This document shows positions 36,110 to 43,282 of a stretch of DNA of 64,000 bases, piece after piece (positions within the stretch are counted from its first letter, which is position 1; the number at the start of each line of letters is the position of its first letter). A program made the position numbers and the translations under genes. The notes beneath the pieces were generated by a model. The model was given only the letters and a program-made list of their open reading frames with translations, had not been told where the DNA came from and did no database searches. The stretch covers positions 62,001 to 126,000 of the forward strand of contig NZ_VFIO01000011.1 in the NCBI RefSeq assembly GCF_007858365.1. The letters run 5' to 3'. The DNA is from Pseudomonas saxonica. GTDB lineage: Bacteria; Pseudomonadota; Gammaproteobacteria; Pseudomonadales; Pseudomonadaceae.

Positions 36110-36877
36110 ATGCTAAGTCGCCCGCTTCGCCGCAAACGCCAGAAGCTCTCCGATGTGATTGTCGAATCGGTCAAACGCTCGATTGTGACCGACGCCCTCA
36201 AGCCCGGCGATCGCCTGCCCACTGAGCGAGAACTGATGGAGAGCTTTCAGTGCTCCAAAGGGTCGGCCCGCGAAGCCCTCAAGGCACTGGAAGTTGAAGG
36301 GCTGGTCAGCACCCGCACCGGCCCCAGCGGCGGCGCCTATTTGAATCAGGCCGGCACCGAACCCGCGAGCCGCGCCTTGCGCAACTATCTGCACTTTCAG
36401 CATCTGGATGGCGAGCAGGTCTATCAACTGCGAAAAGTCATCGAGGTCGAACTGGCCGTGTCCGTTATTGGCCGACTCAGTGCCCAGGACTTCGCGGCCC
36501 TGCAAACCAATGTCGATTTTTGCAGCACCCCCGAAGACAGCGAGGCGGGCCAGCGCGAACAACGTCTGGCGGAACTTGAGTTTCACACCCTGCTGGCCCG
36601 CGCCTGCCCCAACCCGTTACTGAGTTTTATGGCGCAATTCCTCAACGATTTGCTGCGCGATCTGGTGGTTCTGAAAAAAGCCTATAAACCCAAGCGCAAG
36701 CAATTCGACGCGGCCAACCTCGACTATCACAAGCAACTATTGATTGCCTTGCGTGCTGAAGACGAACCGCGCGTGCGCACGTTGATGCACGAGCACATGT
36801 GCGATGCCGAACACCATATGACGGCACTTGAAGGTCAAGTCAGCCCACACTTTCTGCTGGAGTTCGATCACAGCTAA
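36110..36877 (+). CDS. GntR-family transcriptional regulator, FCD (FadR-type) domain (255 aa)
   Basis: This is a ligand-responsive DNA-binding protein. The N-terminal winged helix (about 12-80) has the GntR pattern K-P-G-D-R-L-P-T-E-R-E-L and S-A-R-E-A-L-K-A-L-E-V-E-G-L-V. The C-terminal FCD ligand domain has the L-R-K-V-I-E-V-E-L-A segment and metal-binding histidines (F-H near 160, H-E-H near 230). It lies beside the ABC solute-binding gene and is the only classical regulator in the catabolic region. It may control that transporter and the ring-degradation genes. Confidence 0.9.
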   Translation: MLSRPLRRKRQKLSDVIVESVKRSIVTDALKPGDRLPTERELMESFQCSKGSAREALKALEVEGLVSTRTGPSGGAYLNQAGTEPASRALRNYLHFQHLDGEQVYQLRKVIEVELAVSVIGRLSAQDFAALQTNVDFCSTPEDSEAGQREQRLAELEFHTLLARACPNPLLSFMAQFLNDLLRDLVVLKKAYKPKRKQFDAANLDYHKQLLIALRAEDEPRVRTLMHEHMCDAEHHMTALEGQVSPHFLLEFDHS

Positions 36878-36904
36878 AGCCATACCTGTTAGCCAACACC
36901 TATA

Positions 36905-36926
36905 AAAAAGGCCTGCCCACAGGCCC
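36905..36926 (-). terminator. Hairpin with a T run on the minus strand
   Basis: GGCCTG-CCCA-CAGGCC is preceded by AAAAAA on the plus strand, so on the minus strand it looks like a factor-independent terminator. No minus-strand gene lies to its right nearby, so its role is unclear. Confidence 0.3.
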
Positions 36927-36982
36927 TGTTCTGCGGTTTGCCATTGCTACTCCTGCCAATAATTAAATCAGGGAGTCATTCC

Positions 36983-38185
36983 ATGCAGCGTCGTACGTTG
37001 TTGAAAGCGGGTCTGGCGGCTGCCGGTGCTCTTGGCCTCGCGCCGGGCATCCGTCAGGCCTTCGCCAGCGAACCCTTTACCTTTTATGGCCTCAAGTCGA
37101 TGTCCGGGCCTTTCGCCAGTTATGGCAAGTTTGCCGACATGGGCTCGCGTCTGGCTGTTGAGCAATACCCGCAACTGCTCGGCAGACCGCTCCATTACAA
37201 GGTCATCGACACGGAAGGCAATGCCGGCAAGGCGGTGCGCAAAGTGCAGGAAGCCATCGCGCAGGACGGGGCACGATTCTTTCAGGGCTGCACGCTGTCC
37301 TCATCGGCGCTGGCCGTGGCCAAGGAAGTGAACAAGGCTGGCGGGGTGTTCATGACACCCGTGGGGGCCGATGAAGTCACCGGCAAGGATTGCAACAGCG
37401 CGACCTTTCGCTGGTCGGTGCCGACCTACGGTGCCATTCGAGAAACCCTGGTGCCCCTGATCAAAACCCTGCCCGATGCCAAACGCTGGTACACCATCAC
37501 CCCGCAGTACGTGTTCGGCGAAGCGCTGTTGGACGGCACCCGCCAAGTGCTTGAAGAGCACGGTCTGGAACACATCGGCAACAGCTATCACTCGCTTCAG
37601 GAGCAGGAGTTTTCCGGTTACCTGACCAATGCCATCGTCGCCAAACCCGATGTGCTGGTACTGCTCAACTTTGGCAGCCAATCGAACAATGCGCTGCGTC
37701 AGGCGGTGAATTTCGGCATCAAGGAGCGGATGAAAGTGCTGCTGGTCTGGTCTGCCGGGCTGGATCAATTTCAAGAGCTGGGCAGCGACATTCTCGAAGG
37801 CGTGTACCTCGGGGCGCAGTACTGGCATCAGGTCGATACCCCGCTCAACCGCGAACTGGTCAAAGCCACTCAGGCCAAATACGGCATTAACCCTACCTAC
37901 CCGCTGGCGGCTGATTACATCAGCACCAAGGTGATGCTCGACACCATCGCGGCGACCGGCAGCTTCGACGGGCCGACCGTCGCCAAAGCCATGCAAGGCC
38001 TGAACTACCAAGGCCCAACGGGAGCGGAGTCAATCCGCGCCGGTGACCATCAGGTGATCAAGGATTACTACCTGCTGGTGGGCAAACCCGCCGATCAGAT
38101 GAAGGACGCGGACGATCTGGCCTCGGTGATCAGCTCCGGGCGCTCGTTTGCGCCAGTCGAAAGCACGGGTTGCGTGCTGGGCTAA
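36983..38185 (+). CDS. ABC transporter solute-binding protein, branched-chain amino acid/amide type (400 aa)
   Basis: This is a periplasmic binding protein of the Leu/Ile/Val-Urea-amide family. It starts with a twin-arginine-like leader (Q-R-R-T-L-L-K-A-G, cleavage near A-F-A-S). The two-lobed receptor body begins with F-Y-G-L-K-S-M-S-G-P-F-A. The ATG at 36983 has GGGAG at good spacing. In similar clusters such receptors bind aromatic or ring-derived acids. Its permease gene follows after 67 bp but is cut off, so this uptake system is probably not functional. Confidence 0.9.
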   Translation: MQRRTLLKAGLAAAGALGLAPGIRQAFASEPFTFYGLKSMSGPFASYGKFADMGSRLAVEQYPQLLGRPLHYKVIDTEGNAGKAVRKVQEAIAQDGARFFQGCTLSSSALAVAKEVNKAGGVFMTPVGADEVTGKDCNSATFRWSVPTYGAIRETLVPLIKTLPDAKRWYTITPQYVFGEALLDGTRQVLEEHGLEHIGNSYHSLQEQEFSGYLTNAIVAKPDVLVLLNFGSQSNNALRQAVNFGIKERMKVLLVWSAGLDQFQELGSDILEGVYLGAQYWHQVDTPLNRELVKATQAKYGINPTYPLAADYISTKVMLDTIAATGSFDGPTVAKAMQGLNYQGPTGAESIRAGDHQVIKDYYLLVGKPADQMKDADDLASVISSGRSFAPVESTGCVLG

Positions 38186-38252
38186 ATCACGGTTTTCAAG
38201 CACCTTTCAACGGGCAGTCGATGACGCATGTTCGTCTGCCGAGGGTAACTGC

Positions 38253-38561
38253 ATGCTCGAACTTTACCTGTTTCAGATTCTCAACGGCCTGGGCCTGGGG
38301 ATGATCTACTTCTTGATCGCAGTGGGACTGACGATCATTTTTGGCCTGCTCAACTTCGTTAACTTTGCCCACGGGGCGTTTTTTCTGCTGGGCGCCTATA
38401 TCTGCTACACGGTGGTCAGCCTGACCGGCAACTTCTGGCTGTCACTGCTGTTCGCGCCCTTGCTGGTGGCGGCTCTGGCATGGCTGATCGAGCGCCTGCT
38501 GATCCAGCGCATATATCACTTGCCGCACATAAGCGATATCACCTTACATTCCCGACATTGA
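38253..38561 (+). pseudogene. Truncated LivH-type ABC permease (102 codons of about 290)
   Basis: It begins with a normal LivH N-terminus: I-L-N-G-L-G-L-G-M-I-Y-F-L-I-A-V-G-L, F-G-L-L-N-F-V-N-F-A-H-G, then R-I-Y-H-L-P-H. After that point (about 38,530) the sequence changes to an unrelated S-D-I-T-L-H-S-R-H and a stop. The remaining two thirds of the permease and the expected LivM, LivG and LivF genes are absent. The break marks the left boundary of acquired DNA. Confidence 0.85.
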
Positions 38562-38725
38562 CACTGCTTAACCGCCTGAAAATGCTATGCATGACGGCTA
38601 TTTTGGTAATTGGCCATTGACCGTCAAACTCAACTCCTATGATTGACACAAACTGATGCGCATCAAGAGCAGGTTTGACAGGTGTACCAACGCAAGCCAG
38701 CTCAAATTGAGAGAACGGTTTGACA
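38558..38725. repeat. Cluster of TTGACA-containing repeats next to the permease break
   Basis: TTGACA occurs at 38558, 38643, 38675 and 38720, always preceded by A or T. Two of the copies share a longer GGTTTGACA core. The cluster begins directly after the point where the permease gene is broken. Arrays of short direct repeats at an element end often bind a transposase. No complete terminal inverted repeat was identified. The stretch 38562-38835 holds no gene that I can see. Confidence 0.35.
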
Positions 38726-38835
38726 CATCGCACCGCCTCCTAATCATGCTGACCACTCACCCCTAGCCGTTAGGCCAATCAAACCGAAGTGACAGCTGGT
38801 AGCAACAAACCCAAGCAGACGGTCGCGTCTGACAG

Positions 38836-39054
38836 CTATCGCCCTCGACGCAGTTCGATCATGTCCAGTGTTTCAAGAGTCTGAACTACGTCTTCAACTT
38901 TTTCGGTGTCGAAGTCGTCCCGATTCGCTTCCTCATGGGTTCCCTTATTCAGGTATGTCCATACGAGGTTTTCTTCTGGAATTCCCACAATCTTTCCATA
39001 AGCGGCGATCAGCGGCGCTTTGCTTGCGTGACTGAAAGCGGCAGCGTCCTTTAA
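38836..39054 (-). pseudogene. C-terminal gene fragment cut by the IS21-family remnant (unknown product)
   Basis: The minus-strand frame is open from the IS edge to TAG at 38836-38838. It encodes about 72 residues (A-P-L-I-A-A-Y-G-K-I-V-G-I-P-E-E-N-L-V-W, ending L-E-T-L-D-M-I-E-L-R-R-G-R). The acidic, helical composition and clean stop look like a real C-terminus. No family is recognised. The fragment at 40202-40436 on the other side of the IS, also on the minus strand, may be the upstream part of the same gene. The frames do not join directly. Confidence 0.45.
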
Positions 39055-39160
39055 TGTTGCCGCTGACCGAAAACTGACCCAGTAGAGGCTGTTCTGCCGA
39101 CTGAAAACTGACCCAGGTGTTCAACTGCTTCTGCTCAATTTTTGAGCAGGAGAACACAGG

Positions 39161-39863
39161 GTGATCAGTATGGAAATGATGGGCAAAATCCGCCGGATGT
39201 ATTTCCGCGACAAGCTGTCGCTGCATGAGATAGCCAAGCGCACCGGGTTGGCGCGCAACACGATTCGCAAGTGGGTCAGAGCACCTGAGGCCAAGCCGCC
39301 GGTCTACCAACGCCGCGCGATCTTCAACAAACTCAGCCCTTTTCACGCCACGCTGGAGCAGGCGCTAAAAGCCGATTCGCTGCGGCCCAAGCAACAGCGG
39401 CGCAGTGCCAAGGCGCTGTTGGCGCAAATCAAAGCCGAAGGTTATGACGGTGGCTACAGCCAGCTCACCGCGTTTATCCGTGCCTGGCGAGGGGGACAGG
39501 GCAAGGCGTCGCAGGCCTTTGTGCCGCTGACCTTTGCTCTTGGCGAGGCGTTTCAGTTTGACTGGAGCGAGGAAGGCTTGCTGGTCGGCGGCATTTACCG
39601 GCGTATGCAGGTGGCACATCTGAAGCTGTGTGCCAGCCGTGCGTTCTGGCTTGTGGCGTATCCGAGCCAGGGCCATGAGATGTTATTTGACGCCCATACA
39701 CGCTCGTTCGGCTCCTTGGGCGGCGTGCCGCGCCGGGGCATCTACGACAACATGAAGACGGCCGTCGACAAGGTCAATAAGGGCAAAGGCCGGACGGTGA
39801 ATGCGCGCTTTGCGGTGATGTGCGCGCATTACCTGTTCGATCCGGACTTCTGCAACGTCGCCG
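39161..39863 (+). pseudogene. istA: istA, IS21-family transposase, 3'-truncated
   Basis: A GTG start at 39161 follows AGGAGAACACAGG. The N-terminal helix-turn-helix (L-H-E-I-A-K-R-T-G-L-A-R-N-T-I-R-K-W) and the start of the DDE domain (F-Q-F-D-W-S-E-E) are intact. The frame continues only to about codon 233 (F-D-P-D-F-C-N-V-A) and then enters a foreign frame (stop at 39896-39898). The second half of the catalytic domain is lost. Confidence 0.85.
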
Positions 39864-40007
39864 CTGACCCACCACTGCCACATCGTCGAAACCGGTAACG
39901 AGTCCTATCGCCTGCAACACAGTAGCTTGGCGGCCCAGGCCAAGATCAAATCACGGGAGCGAAAGCGTAAGGGCGGCCAAGAACCGGAGGACGATGAGCC
40001 GTTCTGA
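39864..40007 (+). pseudogene. istB: istB, 3' remnant
   Basis: The frame L-T-H-H-C-H-I-V-E-T-G-N-E-S-Y-R-L, then a basic tail ending E-P-E-D-D-E-P-F and TGA, matches the C-terminus of the IS21 helper ATPase IstB (H-H-A-H-x-V-x-x-x-G-E-S-Y-R-L). All upstream parts are deleted. The deletion joins istA codon about 233 to the last 47 codons of istB. Confidence 0.75.
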
Positions 40008-40201
40008 TTTCATGGCGACGACGGCCTGCTACATGGCTGCGTGTGGCAGGTCTTAAACAACTGAACTGGGCTAGCGAAGGAGTGGGGGCAACAGCAGCTG
40101 CGCTGGTAGACTTATCCACAGTTGCTGGTAACAAAATCAGCAATCCGCCCTGGGTCAAATTTCAATCGGCAGGGTGGGTCAATTTTCCATCAGCGCCAAC
40201 A

Positions 40202-40436
40202 CCTCGACGTCTATCGATCTGACCAGTAAGCGTCCAACAGCCGCAGCCAGTGCCTCGAACGCAGTAAAGATCACGGACTGCCCCAATATTTCATGAGCGA
40301 CTGTCTCAGAAACCCCTGCGACCACTTCCTCCGGTATCGTTTTAACCCTTGCGTGCTCGCGAGCCGTGAGCAACCGGCTGAGGCCGGGTTTCGTGGGATG
40401 AAGAATGAATGGTTCCGTGCTTCGCCCCTTGGCATA
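40202..40436 (-). pseudogene. Gene fragment between the IS21 remnant and the gin operon (unknown product)
   Basis: On the minus strand about 78 residues are encoded from Y-A-K-G-R-S-T-E-P-F-I-L-H-P to L-V-R-S-I-D-V-E, ending at the IS edge. Composition is that of a normal soluble protein, with an alpha-helical A-F-E-A-L-A-A-A-V-G-R-L-L segment. The frame runs further upstream only as antisense of the first recombinase gene, so the real N-terminus seems to be missing. It may be the front part of the fragment at 38836-39054. Confidence 0.4.
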
Positions 40437-40455
40437 CCCCCTTTTATGGTATATG
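40432..40455. promoter_or_regulatory. Imperfect palindrome upstream of the recombinase operon (candidate attachment or operator site)
   Basis: GCATACC and GGTATATG face each other around CCCTTTTAT, 31 bp before the first recombinase start. It lies exactly where the fragment gene on the left ends and the operon begins. It could be the att core of the island or the operon's operator; no second copy was found in the window. Confidence 0.3.
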
Positions 40456-40485
40456 TTCGGAAACGTTGCAGATCTGGAGCTACCG

Positions 40486-41682
40486 ATGCCAGACGTCCCT
40501 TTCTGCGAGATCCGAATGATTCGTACTGCCTCCAGCGGCCTCAGGCCATACCTGCTGGTGCAGGGGGTTCCAGTGATCCTAGCAAACCTCTGGGCGGAGG
40601 ATTTGCTCCACAGATCGCGTCTCAATACCGTCGAAAATTACCTACGTGACATCGCTATCGCGTACGAGTGGGCTCTCAGCCGAGGTTCTCCACTGGAAGC
40701 GAAGCTTGAGCGCCTAGCGGTGTTCAGCTCAGCGGAACTGACATCGCTGGCCGAACGCCTCTGCTCCACCAAACGCGGTGCGGGTGCGAGCCAATCGACA
40801 TGCACCCGACGACTCGAAGCTGTCAAATCATTCATAGATTTCTCCTTCGAGCACTACGTTGAGCTCAATCGACTAGGTCTACTTGAGCAAAGCCAAGCGG
40901 AAAAAAACAAAGCCAAGAATCTGCGAAATCTTCAAAAAAAAATCACCAAGATTGCATATCAATCAGAACCGCCGCTACCAGCAACGCCACTTGACTCCGG
41001 CGGACAAGCCTTATTCAAAGGGGTGCTCAGTCCTGATGACTTTAGGAACCCATTCCAAAGTAAACAGATACAGGCACGCAATTACTGTCTGTTCTTAGTA
41101 ATGCTTGAAACACTTGCCAGGCGTGGCGAAGTGGTTCTCATAGAACTCGACGACGTTGACCTTGGTCCCTCACCTACAATACGCATCAAGCGCCCAAGCG
41201 ATATCAACAGGGAGCGGAGACTGGACGGGGCTAGTCTCAAGACGCGCGGTCGGATAGTCCCCATAACCGCATCGGTAGCCGCGGTTCTGAACGAATACAT
41301 TTCCGATCATCGCCCTAAACTGATCAAACCAAAAAGACCTTGTACAGCCCTATTCGTGAGTTCCCGTGACGGGAGACGGCTATCTGCGCGAACCGTAAAC
41401 ACCATTCTTCGTACCGTTGCAGCCAGCCTCGGCTTGCCAAACTTTTCAACACGAATTCATCCGCACGGCTTGAGGGCGACAGGGGCAAATATAGCTCGCA
41501 AAAAGTTTGAAAAAAGTGGCGCCAACAGCATTAATGTAAAAGATGCTCTGGCGTATCTGGGCGGATGGAGCCCCAGCAGCGAAAGTGTTCAGCGCTACTC
41601 TCGACAGGCCATATCTGATCGGCTCGGCGAAATAATCAGAAGCTCAGACAGCTCAAATTTTCGAGGCAATGAAGATGATTAA
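40486..41682 (+). CDS. ginA: Tyrosine recombinase GinA-like (398 aa)
   Basis: This is a site-specific integrase. The N-terminal SAM-like DNA-binding domain is followed by the catalytic domain with R in L-A-R-R-G-E, H-P-H-G-L-R-A-T-G, and a final tyrosine in V-Q-R-Y-S-R-Q. The ATG at 40486 follows GGAG; the frame extends upstream to 40405 without a better start. It is the first of four overlapping genes. Three different tyrosine recombinases plus a small helical protein in this order are the hallmark of GInt genomic islands (ginABCD), which carry the operon at one end and cargo behind it. Confidence 0.85.
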   Translation: MPDVPFCEIRMIRTASSGLRPYLLVQGVPVILANLWAEDLLHRSRLNTVENYLRDIAIAYEWALSRGSPLEAKLERLAVFSSAELTSLAERLCSTKRGAGASQSTCTRRLEAVKSFIDFSFEHYVELNRLGLLEQSQAEKNKAKNLRNLQKKITKIAYQSEPPLPATPLDSGGQALFKGVLSPDDFRNPFQSKQIQARNYCLFLVMLETLARRGEVVLIELDDVDLGPSPTIRIKRPSDINRERRLDGASLKTRGRIVPITASVAAVLNEYISDHRPKLIKPKRPCTALFVSSRDGRRLSARTVNTILRTVAASLGLPNFSTRIHPHGLRATGANIARKKFEKSGANSINVKDALAYLGGWSPSSESVQRYSRQAISDRLGEIIRSSDSSNFRGNEDD

Positions 41683-43282
41683 AATTTCGCCTGCCGAACT
41701 CGTAGCCGAGATTGAATGTCGCTTCGGCATCGAGGCCGATGCCTTTCCTTCCACAGTCAAATCCACCTTCGGTCAGGCTATAACAATTCACAACAATGAT
41801 GCGTGGGTTGAGAGAATAACGGTAGAGATTGTCGGGTGTGCTCCGATGAATATTGCGTGGAGCAAGCCCCTACATTCTAACTTGTTAGTTGAGTGGCTAC
41901 TCAGAGGGTGGTTCATCGACAGACTCCAAACCCACATCGACCTTAGGCCTCTGATTGTCGTCCAGCGGCTTCTGGCCCAGCATAAATTTTCGGGAAATGA
42001 CGCGGATACTATTGGCAATAGGTTATCGACATTTGCTGTACGTGAATGCACTCGATTAAAAGCATCAAGCTGGTATGAGGAGCTAGTTGCTCTTCGAGTA
42101 TTTTATCGATGGTGCTTGGATGAAGAAGTCCCAGGCTTCAACGAACATGACAGCCTTGAACTATCACAGCTTACAGTAAAGGCGCATGATAACAGGCATT
42201 TAGTCACGATGCGAGATGATGACTTTGGCCCTTTCACTCGCGTACAACTCGCGAACATTGAGATGAAGCTTGCCAACAATCCGCTCATCACTCATGCCCA
42301 ACGCACGCTTTTTTTGCTCTGTCGCGACTGGGCTCTTCGCCCTATACAGTTGGCCCTAATGCAGGTTACTGACTTCGGGATCGATGAGGGCGGCCCCTTT
42401 GTAAAGGTGCCGAGTGTTAAAGGAATTAGACGTTCAAGGCTCAGGAGGCATCCGAGCAACCTGGTAAAACGTTACATCGCTAACGATACTGCAGAGGCAG
42501 TAGAACTTCAGTGCACTTTAGCTGAGACCCAATGCAATGCCGCATCGAAGGAAATCAACGCGATATGTGCCAGGCATGGAATAAGCACTCCAGTACTTCC
42601 TACGCCGTTGTTTCCCTCGGCGTACACAACCGAAAACCGCCTTTTACGCTTCCTCACCAACCCCAAGCTGACACCATTCACATTACATCTCGACAACCAT
42701 AGAATAAGTTATGCGCTAACATCTCTCACTTGGATACTCCAGTTACCAGACCCTCATCGACCCATACAAAAAACAGAGCCCTTCATGCGGATCACCGCGT
42801 ACCGACTGCGCAGGACCAAGGCTACTTCAATGGTTCTTTCCGGTGCATCCCCTGAAGAGGTCGCTGAAGCTTTAGATCATTCAAATCTGAACTCTATAAA
42901 GCACTACTTCCATTACAACCTTGAGCTGCAAGAGTTCATAAATACGACCCACATGGCAAGCCCGGAGATCAATGCAGCCGTGCAGATGTGGTGCGGCAAA
43001 TTCATGGAAGAAATCCCTGACAGATCCGCGCTAAGGCCAATAAGTGGCTTAGGATCATGCAATTCTGAAGAGCCATGTCCTTACCACCCGACGGTCACTT
43101 GCTATGCATGCCCTAAATTCAGACCTAGCCGTCATGCTAATCATGAAGGGGCTTTAGCAGACATCACTAAATTCCAGCAGATGCTCGGGAGCAATTCCAC
43201 TGGCGCTATGGCCCAACAGGTCGAAGCAGCAATTCACGGCGCTAAGTCAGTAATCATTGCTGTGAAGGAGTTGAAAGAATGA
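41669..43282 (+). CDS. ginB: Tyrosine recombinase GinB-like (537 aa)
   Basis: This is a larger recombinase. The first catalytic arginine is in L-C-R-D-W-A-L-R-P-I-Q. The R-L-R-R-T-K-A-T box replaces the usual H-x-L-R, and a nucleophilic tyrosine lies in I-K-H-Y-F-H-Y near residue 412. After the catalytic domain comes a cysteine/histidine-rich tail (C-N-S-E-E-P-C-P-Y-H, then C-Y-A-C-P-K-F and a His-rich end), which looks zinc-binding. The start overlaps ginA by 14 bp; a second ATG two codons later is possible. In GInts all three recombinases are required for integration and excision. Confidence 0.85.
   Translation: MKMIKISPAELVAEIECRFGIEADAFPSTVKSTFGQAITIHNNDAWVERITVEIVGCAPMNIAWSKPLHSNLLVEWLLRGWFIDRLQTHIDLRPLIVVQRLLAQHKFSGNDADTIGNRLSTFAVRECTRLKASSWYEELVALRVFYRWCLDEEVPGFNEHDSLELSQLTVKAHDNRHLVTMRDDDFGPFTRVQLANIEMKLANNPLITHAQRTLFLLCRDWALRPIQLALMQVTDFGIDEGGPFVKVPSVKGIRRSRLRRHPSNLVKRYIANDTAEAVELQCTLAETQCNAASKEINAICARHGISTPVLPTPLFPSAYTTENRLLRFLTNPKLTPFTLHLDNHRISYALTSLTWILQLPDPHRPIQKTEPFMRITAYRLRRTKATSMVLSGASPEEVAEALDHSNLNSIKHYFHYNLELQEFINTTHMASPEINAAVQMWCGKFMEEIPDRSALRPISGLGSCNSEEPCPYHPTVTCYACPKFRPSRHANHEGALADITKFQQMLGSNSTGAMAQQVEAAIHGAKSVIIAVKELKE

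Larger units (their letters stand above)
39055..40201 (+). mobile_element. IS21-family element, internally deleted (1147 bp)
   Basis: The left end (TGTTGCCGCTGACCGAAAAC...) and the reverse complement of the right end (TGTTGGCGCTGATGGAAAAT...) are terminal inverted repeats. Each carries two copies of a GAAA-x-TGACCCA motif, the multi-repeat end typical of IS21. Inside are a 5' part of istA and a 3' part of istB; about half or more of a normal 2-2.6 kb element is missing. I found no target duplication: the last bases before it (CTTTAA) and the first after it (CCTCGA) differ. Confidence 0.8.

Noticed and set aside
39048..40207. Target-site duplication of the IS21 element
   Set aside because: The bases next to the two ends (CTTTAA on the left, CCTCGA on the right) do not match over 4-8 positions.
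40400..40486. A tRNA gene as integration target of the recombinase operon
   Set aside because: No cloverleaf or tRNA 3' end could be recognised near the operon's left side.
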